Shown piece after piece: positions 29,815 through 37,512 of a DNA stretch of 37,512 nucleotides; position 1 is the stretch's first letter; the number at the start of each line of letters is the position of its first letter. This DNA comes from DASZHA01 sp049644325 (GTDB lineage Bacteria; Chloroflexota; Dormibacteria; DASZGP01): positions 1-37,512 of the forward strand of contig JBARRR010000059.1 in assembly GCA_049644325.1 (NCBI GenBank), in the 5' to 3' direction. A program made the position numbers and the translations under genes. The notes under the pieces are model-generated. The model saw only the letters and a list, made by a program, of their open reading frames with translations, had not been told where the DNA came from and did not search any database.

Positions 29815-31308
29815 TCAGTCGCTCGGCTGGCTCGCCGCCGACAGCCCAGGGGTGACGCCGTGCACCAGCACCGGGTCGCCGAGGTTGTTGAAGCCCCACA
29901 GGTACTCGGCCTGGGGCAGCGCCTTGGGCCACTGGGTGTTGTTGGTCGGCGACTGGACGTTGACGCAGCCGTGGCTCCTCGGGGTCCCGAAGCTGTTGTG
30001 CCACCAGGCGCCGTGGAGGGCGGCGCTGCCGTCAAAGTACTGCGTCCAGGGCACGTGCTTGATGTCGTAGTAGTCGGGCGCGAAGGGCCCCTCTGGGCTC
30101 TTCATCTCCTCGTCGGCGACCCGGCGCCAGATGTAGAAGCTGCCGGTGTAGGTGGGGTGGCTGGGCGTGCCGCTGCTGATCAGGAACTGCTGGTCCTGGA
30201 CCCCGTTCTTGCACGTCGTCAGCTGCTGTTTGCTCAGGTCGACGTCGACAACCCGCTTGTCGGCGGTGGTGAAGCTGGTGCTGACGTTGCCCTCGAAGAC
30301 GCTGCCGGTGTTGCTGGTGAGGCCCTGGATGGTGCCCTTCAGCGAGACCGTGCTCTTGGCCGGCCAGTAGCCGTCGGGGGTCTTGGGCGTCAGCTTCACC
30401 TTGCGGTCGCTGAGCCAGGAGGCGTTGGTCGCGATCGGCCCGCTGGGCACCGCGGAGGTGCCGTACTGGGCGCAGCCACCGGTGCCGGCGGATGCCGGCG
30501 CGGAGCCATCGACGGTGACCGTCAGCTTGTTCAGCAGCGCGGCCCGGTCGGCGGGTGGACCGCTGAGGGTGACGGTGATCGGGTAGGCGACGCCGATGTT
30601 GGTGCTGCCGCTGTCGGGTGAGGCGGCGGCGGTGCCGGGCGGCAGGGTGTTGAAGGTCGCCTGCTGGGGCTGGCCCGCGATCCCGGCCTTGTTCTTGGCC
30701 ACCAGCGTGAGGCTGTATGTCTGCCCCTGGGTGTAGGACTTGGGCAGCAAGGTCACGGTTGTCCCGTCAGGACCGAGCTGGGCATCGACGGGGCCGTCGA
30801 TGACGCTGACATCGCTGGCCGCGGGCGCCAATGTCAGGACCACCGACTGGCCCTTGCCCACGCTCTGCGGGTTGGTGGCCACGATCTTGGGAGTGGTGGC
30901 CGTGCTGAAGGCGGTGACTTCGGTCTCGGGCTCGTCGGCGGCGCCCTTGTGGTGCACCACCGCGGTGGCGGTGACGGTGTAGTGGGTGTCGGTTCCCAGC
31001 TCGCCCTTGAGGCTGGCCTGACCGTTCTGGAGGTTGACGGCGACGTCGGTGCCGGTGTCCGATTTGACGCTCACGGTCTTGAGCTCGGTGTCGGAGTTCA
31101 GGGGCTTGACCTTGACCTCGGTCTTGGCGGGGTCGAGCTCGGTGGCGGTGTCCTCGGGCTGGAAGACGATGTTGCCCTTGATCGTCCCCGGCGGCGGCTG
31201 CTTGGTGGCCGCCGGGTTTTGGCCGAACGGCGAGCAAGAGGTAACGCAAACCAGGCAAAGAAGCAGCAGCCGCGGGCCCACAAATGGGCGCGGCGAAACG
31301 GCGCTCAT
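29815..31308 (-). CDS. L,D-transpeptidase (YkuD) lipoprotein with Ig-like domains
   Basis: This 497-residue cell-wall enzyme forms 3-3 peptidoglycan cross-links. The N-terminus has a lipoprotein-like signal (LLLLCLVCVTSC, cysteine 25), then Ig-like domains (about residues 45-150, 150-230 and 230-340). The catalytic YkuD domain lies at about 350-490 with HGAWWHNSFGTPRSHGCVNV; the nucleophile is C448 in SHGC. This layout is that of mycobacterial LdtMt2-type enzymes. It lies 15 nt after the stop of the glycosyltransferase gene, at the end of the suf-containing run. The 45 nt to the small membrane protein show no hairpin. The function call is firm. Confidence 0.88.
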   Translation of the reverse strand: MSAVSPRPFVGPRLLLLCLVCVTSCSPFGQNPAATKQPPPGTIKGNIVFQPEDTATELDPAKTEVKVKPLNSDTELKTVSVKSDTGTDVAVNLQNGQASLKGELGTDTHYTVTATAVVHHKGAADEPETEVTAFSTATTPKIVATNPQSVGKGQSVVLTLAPAASDVSVIDGPVDAQLGPDGTTVTLLPKSYTQGQTYSLTLVAKNKAGIAGQPQQATFNTLPPGTAAASPDSGSTNIGVAYPITVTLSGPPADRAALLNKLTVTVDGSAPASAGTGGCAQYGTSAVPSGPIATNASWLSDRKVKLTPKTPDGYWPAKSTVSLKGTIQGLTSNTGSVFEGNVSTSFTTADKRVVDVDLSKQQLTTCKNGVQDQQFLISSGTPSHPTYTGSFYIWRRVADEEMKSPEGPFAPDYYDIKHVPWTQYFDGSAALHGAWWHNSFGTPRSHGCVNVQSPTNNTQWPKALPQAEYLWGFNNLGDPVLVHGVTPGLSAASQPSD

Positions 31309-31323
31309 GTCAGCCAGAGTCTA

Positions 31324-32643
31324 TCAACCGGGGCTGGGGGCTCTGGCCGGGGCCGACGGCGGTCGCGTGCGACCCAGGGCGGCGATCGCGATCAGGGGCC
31401 CAACCACCAGCACTGAAGCCAGCACCCCGGTGATCGAGTACGGCGTGGCCTTGGGGATGGCGTTGACCGCCAGCACGACGGCGGCCGGCGTGGTCATCAG
31501 GTAGGCGAGCAGGAGCGCGGCGACCGCCGCCGCCGGCAGGGCCCGCGCCCGGACGAGGCGGAGACCGACGACCATCGCCACCACAGCGAACAGGTGATGG
31601 TGGAACCAGGCAACGGGCTGAACCAGGGGCAGGGCCAGCAGGACCAGGGAGACCTCCGTCCAGGTGCGCAGCGGCCCGGCGGCGGGGGCGCCGCGCAGGG
31701 ACAGCAGCAGCAGGCCCAGCACCAGGGCATCGGCGGCGTACCAGGCGACTATGACGCCGGGATCCAGCGCTCCAATGGGGAACCCGTTCAGCTCCGGCTG
31801 CCAGAACCGCAGCAGCACGCCATTGATGGTCTGGTTGCCGTACATCGCCGTTCCCCGTGACGAGGGGCCGACGAGGCTTAAATATTCCGCCCAACGGGGC
31901 CCCCAACCGACCAGGAAGGTGACTCCCACCATCACCGCGACGGTTACCAGGGTCGCCGCCACCAGCTTCCAGTTACGCTTCCAGGCGAAGTACAGGAGCA
32001 GCGCTGCCGGGGTCAGCTTGAGGCCGACCGCCAGCCCCAGGGCCACGCCCCCCAGGATCGGCCTGGCCCGCTGGTGGGCCAGCACCGCGGCCACCACCAG
32101 GAAGAGCGTCACCTGGTTGAACTGGCCCCAGAACAGGTCGTTGAGCAGGGGGTAGAAGAAGAGGGTGAGGGTGGCGACAACGACACCCTCCAGCAGCGAG
32201 GGCCGGCCGATCCCGATATAGACCATCGCCACCGTGCCCGCCACCAATAGCTCGCCCAGGACCAGCCAGGCCACATCCAGGGCGGGTCCCGATGCCACCG
32301 CCAGCGCCGTCAGCAGGACGTAGGCCGTCGGCGGGTAGTTGCTGTGGCTCGGCCCAAATGTTGACAGTCCCGCCGGCGCCACCCCCATCGGCTGATATGG
32401 GCTCTGCCCCGCCAGCATCGACCGGGCCGACCCCACGATGTCGTGGAGGTCAAAGGAGGCGCCACTGGCGAAGAGCACCACCTGGAGGTGGATGACCGCG
32501 GCGGTGCCGAGGAGGATGAGGGCAACGATCAGCTGGAAGCGGGGGTTGGCGAGGGCCCGCAGGCCCGGGACCCGGTGCAGCCGCGCTACCAGATGCCGAG
32601 TATGTCCTTGGCTTCCTCGGACGCCATCGTCCGCGGGTCCCAC
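31324..32643 (-). CDS. DUF2029/GT87-type membrane glycosyltransferase
   Basis: This is a polytopic protein of about 439 residues with ten or so helices, resembling polyprenyl-phosphate mannosyltransferases of the GT87/DUF2029 family. The evidence is GASFDLHDIVGSARSMLAGQSPY (the acidic motif in the first outer loop), NYPPTAYVLL, FWGQFNQVTLFL and GLKLTPAALLLYFAWKR. It would transfer a sugar from a lipid carrier outside the membrane. The start is uncertain: between the SufT stop and the first helix the frame offers no ATG, GTG or TTG. The nearest candidate is GTG at 32643, inside sufT and overlapping it by 58 nt. Confidence 0.75.
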   Translation of the reverse strand: MGPADDGVRGSQGHTRHLVARLHRVPGLRALANPRFQLIVALILLGTAAVIHLQVVLFASGASFDLHDIVGSARSMLAGQSPYQPMGVAPAGLSTFGPSHSNYPPTAYVLLTALAVASGPALDVAWLVLGELLVAGTVAMVYIGIGRPSLLEGVVVATLTLFFYPLLNDLFWGQFNQVTLFLVVAAVLAHQRARPILGGVALGLAVGLKLTPAALLLYFAWKRNWKLVAATLVTVAVMVGVTFLVGWGPRWAEYLSLVGPSSRGTAMYGNQTINGVLLRFWQPELNGFPIGALDPGVIVAWYAADALVLGLLLLSLRGAPAAGPLRTWTEVSLVLLALPLVQPVAWFHHHLFAVVAMVVGLRLVRARALPAAAVAALLLAYLMTTPAAVVLAVNAIPKATPYSITGVLASVLVVGPLIAIAALGRTRPPSAPARAPSPG

Positions 32644-33053
32644 GGCGGCGACCAGACCAGGTCGACCTGCACATTGCGGGCGCCGGGGAACCCGGCGGCG
32701 ATGCCGTAGACCTGGCTCTGCAGCATCGGGCCGATGGGGCAACCCGGGCCGGTGAGTGTCATCTCGACCTTGATGTTGTTCTCCTCGACCTTGACCTCGT
32801 AGATCAGGCCGAGGTTGACGATGTCGATTCCGATCTCGGGGTCGACCACCGCCTTGAGCGCCTCGCGGACCGAGTCGGAGCTGATGTCGCCAGACGTCGT
32901 GGCGGCGTCGGCCGATGCACCACCTCCGCCGTCGACCGTTGCGCCGCTGTCCTCGTCGCCCGTGGCAGCGGCGGAGCCGTTGGCGTCGACGTCGTCGTTG
33001 TACGCGCCCAGGTTGGGCTGCGGCGTGGCTTCGGTGTCCGTCTCGTCAGTCAT
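32586..33053 (-). CDS. sufT: SufT-like MIP18/DUF59 Fe-S assembly protein
   Basis: This 155-residue protein has a disordered acidic N-terminus of about 55 residues (Asp/Ala/Gly/Ser rich) and a DUF59/MIP18 domain. The domain shows VREALKAVVDPEIGIDIVNLG, EMTLTGPGCPIGPML (the conserved cysteine) and VDLVWSPPWDPRTMS-type strand (here TMAS). SufT helps mature Fe-S proteins. The start is ATG 33053, 1 nt from the sufU stop, in an operon with sufU and sufS. The acidic extension is unusual in length. Confidence 0.87.
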   Translation of the reverse strand: MTDETDTEATPQPNLGAYNDDVDANGSAAATGDEDSGATVDGGGGASADAATTSGDISSDSVREALKAVVDPEIGIDIVNLGLIYEVKVEENNIKVEMTLTGPGCPIGPMLQSQVYGIAAGFPGARNVQVDLVWSPPWDPRTMASEEAKDILGIW

Positions 33054-33054
33054 T

Positions 33055-33534
33055 TCAGCTTCCGACTTCGTGGGTGTGCGCTTCGGGGCCGACCTGCTCG
33101 CCGGCTTGCTCCTGTAAACCCTGGAGCAGCGAGTTCCATGCCAGGACGGCGCACTTGATCCGGACGGGGTACTTCTTGACGCCCTGGAGCGCCTCCAGGT
33201 CCCCCAGCCCCTCGGCATCCCCGTCCGCCAGCATCATCGTCTTGAACCTGTTGATCACCACCAGCGCGTCGGGGAGGGTCTTGCCTTCGACCTCCTCCGT
33301 CATCATCGAGGCCGAGGCCTGGCTGATGGAGCAGCCCCGGCCGCTGAAGTGGACGTGCTCCACGGTCTGGCCGTCGGCGCTGAGCACGGCGGTGATCGTC
33401 ACCTCGTCACCGCAGAGCGGGTTGTTGGCGTTGACCTTGACCGACGCGGGGTCGAGGTCGCCCTTGTTCCGCGGGTTGCGGTAGTGGTCGAGGATGATGT
33501 CGCGGTAGAGCTCGTCGTCGAACTGGAATGACAT
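33055..33534 (-). CDS. sufU: SufU sulfur-transfer/scaffold protein
   Basis: This 159-residue SufU (NifU N-terminal fold) receives sulfur from SufS. The zinc ligands are all in place: C41 and D43 in NPLCGDE, C68 in SGRGCSIS and C128 in IKCAVLAW. LYRDIILDHYRNPRNKG at the N-terminus is typical. It lies 9 nt after the sufS stop and is followed 1 nt later by sufT, the usual Gram-positive and actinobacterial order. Confidence 0.92.
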   Translation of the reverse strand: MSFQFDDELYRDIILDHYRNPRNKGDLDPASVKVNANNPLCGDEVTITAVLSADGQTVEHVHFSGRGCSISQASASMMTEEVEGKTLPDALVVINRFKTMMLADGDAEGLGDLEALQGVKKYPVRIKCAVLAWNSLLQGLQEQAGEQVGPEAHTHEVGS

Positions 33535-33543
33535 ATCTGAAGC

Positions 33544-34800
33544 CTAACTGAAGATCTCGCGGCTTCGAACCAGCGATTCGGCCAGGGCGTCGACCTCCTC
33601 GCGGGTGTTGTAGATGTAGAAGCTGGCCCTCGCCGTGGCGACCTGGCCGAGGCGGCGCATCAGGGGCTGGCAGCAGTGGTGGCCGGCACGGATGGCGACG
33701 CCATCCCGATCGAGCAGGGTGCCGAGGTCGTGGGGATGGATGTCGGCGAAGTTGAAGGCCAAGACGGCGCCACGGGCGTCGGCCGACTTGGGGCCGTAGA
33801 GGGCGAGGTCGTCGAGTCCCAGCAGCACCTCGATGGCGTAATCGGCAATGTCGCGCTCGTGGCGGCGGACGTTATCCATGCCCAGCGCCGACAGGTAGTC
33901 GACCGCGACCCCCAGGGCGATCGCGCCGCCGGCGTCGGGGGTGCCGGCCTCGAACTTGTCGGGAAGCTCGTTGTAGGTGCTGTGCTCGAGGTCGACGAGC
34001 ATGATCATGTTGCCGCCGCCCAGGAAGGGCGGCATCGACTCCAGGAGCTCGCGGCGGCCGTAGAGCACGCCCACGCCCATGGGGCCGAGCATCTTGTGAC
34101 CGCTGAAGGCGATGAAGTCGGCGCCGATCGCCTGCACGTCAACGGGCATGTGGGGCACCGCCTGGGCGGAGTCGAGCAGCACCACCGCCCCGGCCGCGTG
34201 GGCCTGGCGGACGATCTCCTCAACCGGGTTGATGGTCCCCAGCACGTTGGACATGTGGCTGACAGCAACGATCCTGGTCTTCTCGCTGAGCAGCCCGGGC
34301 AGGGCCGACATGTCGATGGTGCCGTCGTCGTTCAGGGGTAGGAAGCGGAGCTTGGCGCCGCTGCGGTCGGCCAGCAGCTGCCAGGGCACCAGGTTGGAGT
34401 GGTGCTCCATCTCGGAGAGGAGGATCTCGTCTCCGGGCTTGAGGCGCTGACCGTAGCTGTTGGCCACCAGGTTGATGGCCTCGGTTGTGTTGCGAACGAA
34501 GATCAGCTCATCCGGGTGCTCGGCGTTGATGAAGCGCTGGATCTTGCGCCGCGCCTCCTCGTAGGCGTCGGTGGCCTCCTCGCTGAGAGTGTGGATGCCG
34601 CGGTGGACGTTGGCGTTGTAGCGGGTGTAGTAGTCGGCCAAGGCATCTATGACCTGCTTGGGCTTCTGGCTGGAGGCGGCATTGTCGAGGTAGACAAGCG
34701 GCTTGCCTCCGCGGACAGCGCGGGTGAGGATGGGGAAGTCCCTGCGGATGGCGGAAACGTCGAGCGGGGTGGCCGTGGGGCGCGCGGCGGTCTCGGTCAT
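33544..34800 (-). CDS. sufS: SufS cysteine desulfurase
   Basis: This 418-residue class V aminotransferase-fold PLP enzyme takes sulfur from cysteine. K236 in FSGHKMLGP binds PLP and C376 in RAGHHCCQPLM is the persulfide cysteine, placed as in group II desulfurases that need SufU. The second cysteine C377 replaces the more usual alanine. The ATG at 34800 overlaps the Rieske gene's stop (ATGA). A frame continuing upstream of this start carries no family sequence. Confidence 0.92.
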   Translation of the reverse strand: MTETAARPTATPLDVSAIRRDFPILTRAVRGGKPLVYLDNAASSQKPKQVIDALADYYTRYNANVHRGIHTLSEEATDAYEEARRKIQRFINAEHPDELIFVRNTTEAINLVANSYGQRLKPGDEILLSEMEHHSNLVPWQLLADRSGAKLRFLPLNDDGTIDMSALPGLLSEKTRIVAVSHMSNVLGTINPVEEIVRQAHAAGAVVLLDSAQAVPHMPVDVQAIGADFIAFSGHKMLGPMGVGVLYGRRELLESMPPFLGGGNMIMLVDLEHSTYNELPDKFEAGTPDAGGAIALGVAVDYLSALGMDNVRRHERDIADYAIEVLLGLDDLALYGPKSADARGAVLAFNFADIHPHDLGTLLDRDGVAIRAGHHCCQPLMRRLGQVATARASFYIYNTREEVDALAESLVRSREIFS

Positions 34801-35168
34801 GCCGAAGCCTCTCGGGCGGCGGGCTCCTGCTCGTCGGCGGCTGACTCGCCACTGCTGATCAGCTCGACGTAGACGTCGTCGCCCTGGAGGCGGACGCCAT
34901 AGACCGGCACCGGCAGGACCGCCGGCAGGCTCCGGGGGCGCCCGTCGACGAGGCTGAACTGGGAACCGTGCTTGGGACACTCGATGGTCAGGTCCTCGGG
35001 GTCGACCTCGCCCTCGGAGAGGTGGTAGTACTCGTGGCTGCAAATGTCGCTGACGGCGTAGAAGTTGCCGTCGACGCGGACCACGGCGATCTCGTCGCCC
35101 CCGACCTCGACGTGCTTGGCGCCGTTCTCGGGGATCTCATCGACGGAGGCGACCCGCACCAGGCTCAT
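34797..35168 (-). CDS. Rieske-type [2Fe-2S] ferredoxin
   Basis: This 123-residue protein is of the non-haem-dioxygenase ferredoxin type. The cluster ligands are C43-x-H45 in DICSHEYYHL and C64-x-x-H67 in IECPKHGSQF. It sits between sufD and sufS with 4-nt overlaps on both sides. That is the position often taken by sufC, and such Rieske genes recur in actinobacterial suf operons. It may pass electrons for cluster assembly or serve as a client. The ~20 C-terminal residues are an acidic tail. Confidence 0.88.
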   Translation of the reverse strand: MSLVRVASVDEIPENGAKHVEVGGDEIAVVRVDGNFYAVSDICSHEYYHLSEGEVDPEDLTIECPKHGSQFSLVDGRPRSLPAVLPVPVYGVRLQGDDVYVELISSGESAADEQEPAAREASA

Positions 35169-36421
35169 GCCGCGGCCTCCGGCTCTAGGCCCTCGAGCTC
35201 GGCGTCGATCGCCTGGTGGATCCGGGCCCGGACCTCCTCCAGGGCGATGCGGTCGATCACCGGCTGGAAGAAGCCGTGGACCAGCGTGTTCTGGGCCTCT
35301 TCCAGCGAGAAACCGCGGCTCTGCAGGTAGAAGAGCTGCTCGGCGTCGACCTGCCCCACGGTGGCGCCGTGGGTACAGCGCACGTCGTTGGCCTCGATCT
35401 CGAGCTTGGGGATGGAGTCGGCCTTCGCCCTCGGCGAGAGCAGCAGGTTGCGGTTGGCCTGGTAGGCGTCGGAGTGCTGCGCCGCCTTCTCGATCTTGAT
35501 CAGGCCGGAGTAGACCGAGCGCGCCTCGTCCTTGAGGGCGCCCTTGACCAGGAGGTCGCTGACGCAGTTTGGCGCCCGATGGTCCTGGAGCGACTGATAG
35601 TCGAAGTGCTGCTTGCCGTGGCCGATGATCAGGCCGGAGATTCGGGCCGAGGACCCCGAGCCCAGCATCGAGACCTCCATGTAGACCTTGCTGATGCGCC
35701 CGCCGGTGGCGGCGACCACCAGCTCGGCGTTGGAGTCGCGGCCCACGTGGATCCGGTGGGTGGCGACGTGGTCGACGTCGTCCGGCCACTCCTGGAGGAC
35801 GAGGTACTGGATGCGGGCGTTGTCGCCCATGACCACCTCGGTCACAGCGCTGCTGAGGGCCGCACCGCCGACCGGGGCGCTGGCCGCGCCGTACTCGTCG
35901 GTATACACCAGGGAGGCCCCATCCTCGACCACCACCAGGCTCCTGGGCAGGATGGCCTGCGGTCCGGCGCCGCCGTCGGGGAGCGCGAAGGCGGTCCTGA
36001 TCGGCACCGTCGCCGTCACCCCCCTGGGCACGTGGACGAAGACGCCGCCACGCCAGAAGGCGGCGTTGTAGGCCGCGAACTTGCCCGCGGCGGCGGGGAC
36101 GACCTCGTGCTCGAAGTACCGCTGGACCAGCTCGCCGTGGGTCTGGGCGGCATCCTCAAGGGTCGACACGGTGACGCCCTGGGCCGCCAGCTCGGCAGCG
36201 ACGGCGGGGTTGGGGCGGGGCGCGCCCGGCAACGAGTAGCCGCGGAGGTCGATACGGCTGACGTCGGTCTTGCGCCAGTCCTCGTCGCGGTTGGAGTCGG
36301 GGAAGGGCAGGTCGCGGAAGGTCGCCAGGTCGTCGAGCTTGCGCGTCTCCAGCCACGAGGGCAGGCGGGCGGTCCTGATGACGTCCTCGTTCAGCTGGTC
36401 GACCTCAACGGCTTCGGTCAA
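35165..36421 (-). CDS. sufD: SufD subunit of the SufBCD Fe-S assembly complex
   Basis: This 418-residue protein of the SufB/SufD family has a right-handed beta-helix. RDEDWRKTDVSRIDL near residue 45, QSLQDHRAPNCVSDLLVKGAL near 270, LEIEANDVRCTHGATVGQVD near 340 and the FYLQSRGFSLEEAQ segment are conserved. The length and the DEDWRKTD motif favour SufD over SufB. The start is TTG at 36421 with GAGGG at 36429-36425; no ATG is available. A perfect inverted repeat lies 19-45 nt upstream. SufB and SufC are not in the window. Confidence 0.88.
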   Translation of the reverse strand: MTEAVEVDQLNEDVIRTARLPSWLETRKLDDLATFRDLPFPDSNRDEDWRKTDVSRIDLRGYSLPGAPRPNPAVAAELAAQGVTVSTLEDAAQTHGELVQRYFEHEVVPAAAGKFAAYNAAFWRGGVFVHVPRGVTATVPIRTAFALPDGGAGPQAILPRSLVVVEDGASLVYTDEYGAASAPVGGAALSSAVTEVVMGDNARIQYLVLQEWPDDVDHVATHRIHVGRDSNAELVVAATGGRISKVYMEVSMLGSGSSARISGLIIGHGKQHFDYQSLQDHRAPNCVSDLLVKGALKDEARSVYSGLIKIEKAAQHSDAYQANRNLLLSPRAKADSIPKLEIEANDVRCTHGATVGQVDAEQLFYLQSRGFSLEEAQNTLVHGFFQPVIDRIALEEVRARIHQAIDAELEGLEPEAAA

Positions 36422-36435
36422 GAATCCCTCGCGGA

Positions 36436-37512
36436 TTACAAAATCTGACTAACTTGCTCAGATTTTATCACCGGGGGCGCCGGCGCCGTGCCGGCGTGGG
36501 CCGGTTTAGGCAGGCCCCGGGCGGCTTTGAGCAGGCGCAGGCCGGAGAGCACAACCAGGAGCAACAGGAGAACGGCGACCACCACCAGGAAGGGGCGCAA
36601 CGCCGGCGTGGTCCACGGGTCAGCCCACCAGAAGTCAGGGGTGTAGAGGTAGACCAGGTCCTGGGAACCGTCGCTGACCGCGTACTGGCCGAAGGGATTG
36701 GGACCGAACAGCATGGTCCCCACCGATTGGAACTGGAGCAGCAGCTGGCTATTGGCGAGGTCGAAGTAGTAGAGGGGATCCGAGGTGGTCTCGAAGGGCG
36801 GGTGGGTCCTCTGCAGGATCACCGTCATCACGCGCTCCCAGCCGGTGAGAATATCGACCGACTGGACCGCGACACCCGCCGCCACCAGTGCCGCGACGGC
36901 GGCCCGGGACGCACGGCCCAAGGACGGCCAGAGCGCCAGCATCGGCGCGCACCAGAGCATCAGCAGCGGCGCCAGGGGTACCAGCATCCTTGGCCCCCAG
37001 GAGTAGTCGCCATGCCACGTCGTCAGCCGAGCGTAGAAGAGCAACGTGACGGCCACCACCGCCACCGTCACCCAGGTGAAGGCGGCGTCGCGATGCAGCA
37101 GCCGCCGTACGCCGACGGCTCCCAGGATAAAGAGCGGGGAAAAGAGCAGCAAGCCCTTGCCGGGGCTGGCCAGGAGGCCGACCAGCGAGATCGCCTGCTC
37201 GGCCAACGGCTGGACATAGTTCTGCGCCGCCTCTGGCAGCCCCAGCTGGAGGGGGTCGCCCCACCTCGCCCAGTTGAGCCAGGCGACCAGGAGCGTGACT
37301 CCGGCGATTGGGCCCAGCCAACTCGCGACCTCGGCCAGTATCGCCCCAGGCCCCTGCCGCCGCCGCCTCCACGCCAGGTAGGCGGCGATGGGGAGGACGG
37401 CCAGCCCGGTCGAGTAGCGGATGAGCACGCCAACGGCGAGGGCGACTCCCGAGAGCAGCACCCAGCGCCAGCCGCCACCCTCCCCCCGCCGCCGCGCCGC
37501 CCACAGCGCCAG
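36436..37512 (-). CDS. GT39/PMT-like polytopic membrane protein (5' end outside the window)
   Basis: The frame stays open from the stop at 36436 to the window's right edge, giving 358 visible codons. Eight to ten hydrophobic helices, VLIRYSTGLAVLPIAAYLAW, LLASPGKGLLLFSPLFILG and WHGDYSWGPRMLVPLAPLL resemble the C-terminal part of dolichyl-phosphate-mannose or ArnT-like glycosyltransferases. The catalytic N-terminal loop is outside the window, so the class is tentative. A GTG at 37461 is unlikely to be the start because 17 family-like codons precede it. Its last codons contain the sufD operator repeat, and sufD starts 14 nt beyond its stop. Confidence 0.68.
   Translation of the reverse strand: MALWAARRRGEGGGWRWVLLSGVALAVGVLIRYSTGLAVLPIAAYLAWRRRRQGPGAILAEVASWLGPIAGVTLLVAWLNWARWGDPLQLGLPEAAQNYVQPLAEQAISLVGLLASPGKGLLLFSPLFILGAVGVRRLLHRDAAFTWVTVAVVAVTLLFYARLTTWHGDYSWGPRMLVPLAPLLMLWCAPMLALWPSLGRASRAAVAALVAAGVAVQSVDILTGWERVMTVILQRTHPPFETTSDPLYYFDLANSQLLLQFQSVGTMLFGPNPFGQYAVSDGSQDLVYLYTPDFWWADPWTTPALRPFLVVVAVLLLLLVVLSGLRLLKAARGLPKPAHAGTAPAPPVIKSEQVSQIL
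36440..36466. promoter_or_regulatory. Perfect inverted repeat, candidate suf operator
   Basis: AAAATCTGA (36440-36448) and TCAGATTTT (36458-36466) are perfect 9-bp arms around a 9-bp spacer. On the minus strand they lie 19-45 nt upstream of the sufD TTG, across the end of the membrane-protein gene, with a -10-like TGTAAT (36439-36434) directly downstream. Position and symmetry suit an Fe-S or redox repressor such as SufR or an Rrf2 protein, but it does not match the IscR or cyanobacterial SufR consensus I know. Confidence 0.6.

Noticed and set aside
1..37512. Mobile element, prophage, defence system or CRISPR array
   Set aside because: I found no transposase, integrase, phage gene, defence gene or regularly spaced repeat; the only repeats are operators and a two-unit coding repeat.

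Overview
The window comes from a high-GC bacterium with actinobacterial-style gene content. It has an F420-type LLM oxidoreductase, paired 'split' acyl-CoA dehydrogenases, an MMPL transporter, a UPF0182 protein, an L,D-transpeptidase with Ig-like repeats, and a SufU/SufT-type Fe-S operon. I lean towards a soil member of Actinomycetota or the Chloroflexota/Dormibacterota group, but nothing here (no rRNA or tRNA) settles it. I see no insertion sequence, prophage, CRISPR array or RNA gene, and no gene-free stretch longer than 300 bases.

Left part (1-18995): a CoA-thioester catabolic island. On the minus strand are livM, livG and the first 31 codons of a signal-peptide-bearing protein that runs off the left edge, probably the substrate-binding protein. 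Divergent from them are two plus-strand units. Unit A (2347-7812) has an acyl-CoA synthetase, an aldehyde dehydrogenase and a pair of complementary acyl-CoA dehydrogenase subunits. Unit B (11052-18995) has an EchA19-like enoyl-CoA hydratase, a hotdog thioesterase, an SDR, a FadA5-like thiolase, two DUF35 OB-fold proteins, two thiolase-like 'lipid-transfer' proteins and an LLM oxidoreductase. Together they supply a full beta-oxidation cycle plus a probable DUF35/thiolase-like complex. The set closely resembles what I remember of the Mycobacterium tuberculosis cholesterol side-chain genes (fadD19-echA19 ... Rv3520c-Rv3521-ltp4-ltp3, and fadA5). Both units are preceded by palindromes of the type TAGAAC-NN-GTTCTA, resembling the KstR operator, and no regulator gene lies in the window. 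Between the units sit an OsmC-like protein, a PrmC-related methyltransferase and a secreted S53 peptidase that ends in a strong intrinsic terminator.

Middle part (19015-29769): cell-surface and signalling genes. These are a sortase-like secreted protein, a cyclic-nucleotide-binding-fold protein divergent from an MMPL transporter, a large UPF0182 membrane protein with a small four-cysteine protein upstream, a REC-only response regulator, an ABC ATPase with an ABC-2 permease fused to a SpoIIM/DUF95 domain, a zinc-ribbon protein with a degenerate GGDEF domain, and a two-helix membrane protein.

Right part (29815-37512): a tight minus-strand run reading, in transcription order, GT39-like membrane protein (5' end outside the window), sufD, Rieske ferredoxin, sufS, sufU, sufT, a DUF2029/GT87 membrane glycosyltransferase and an L,D-transpeptidase. 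sufB and sufC are not in the window. A perfect 9-bp inverted repeat sits directly upstream of sufD and is a candidate operator.
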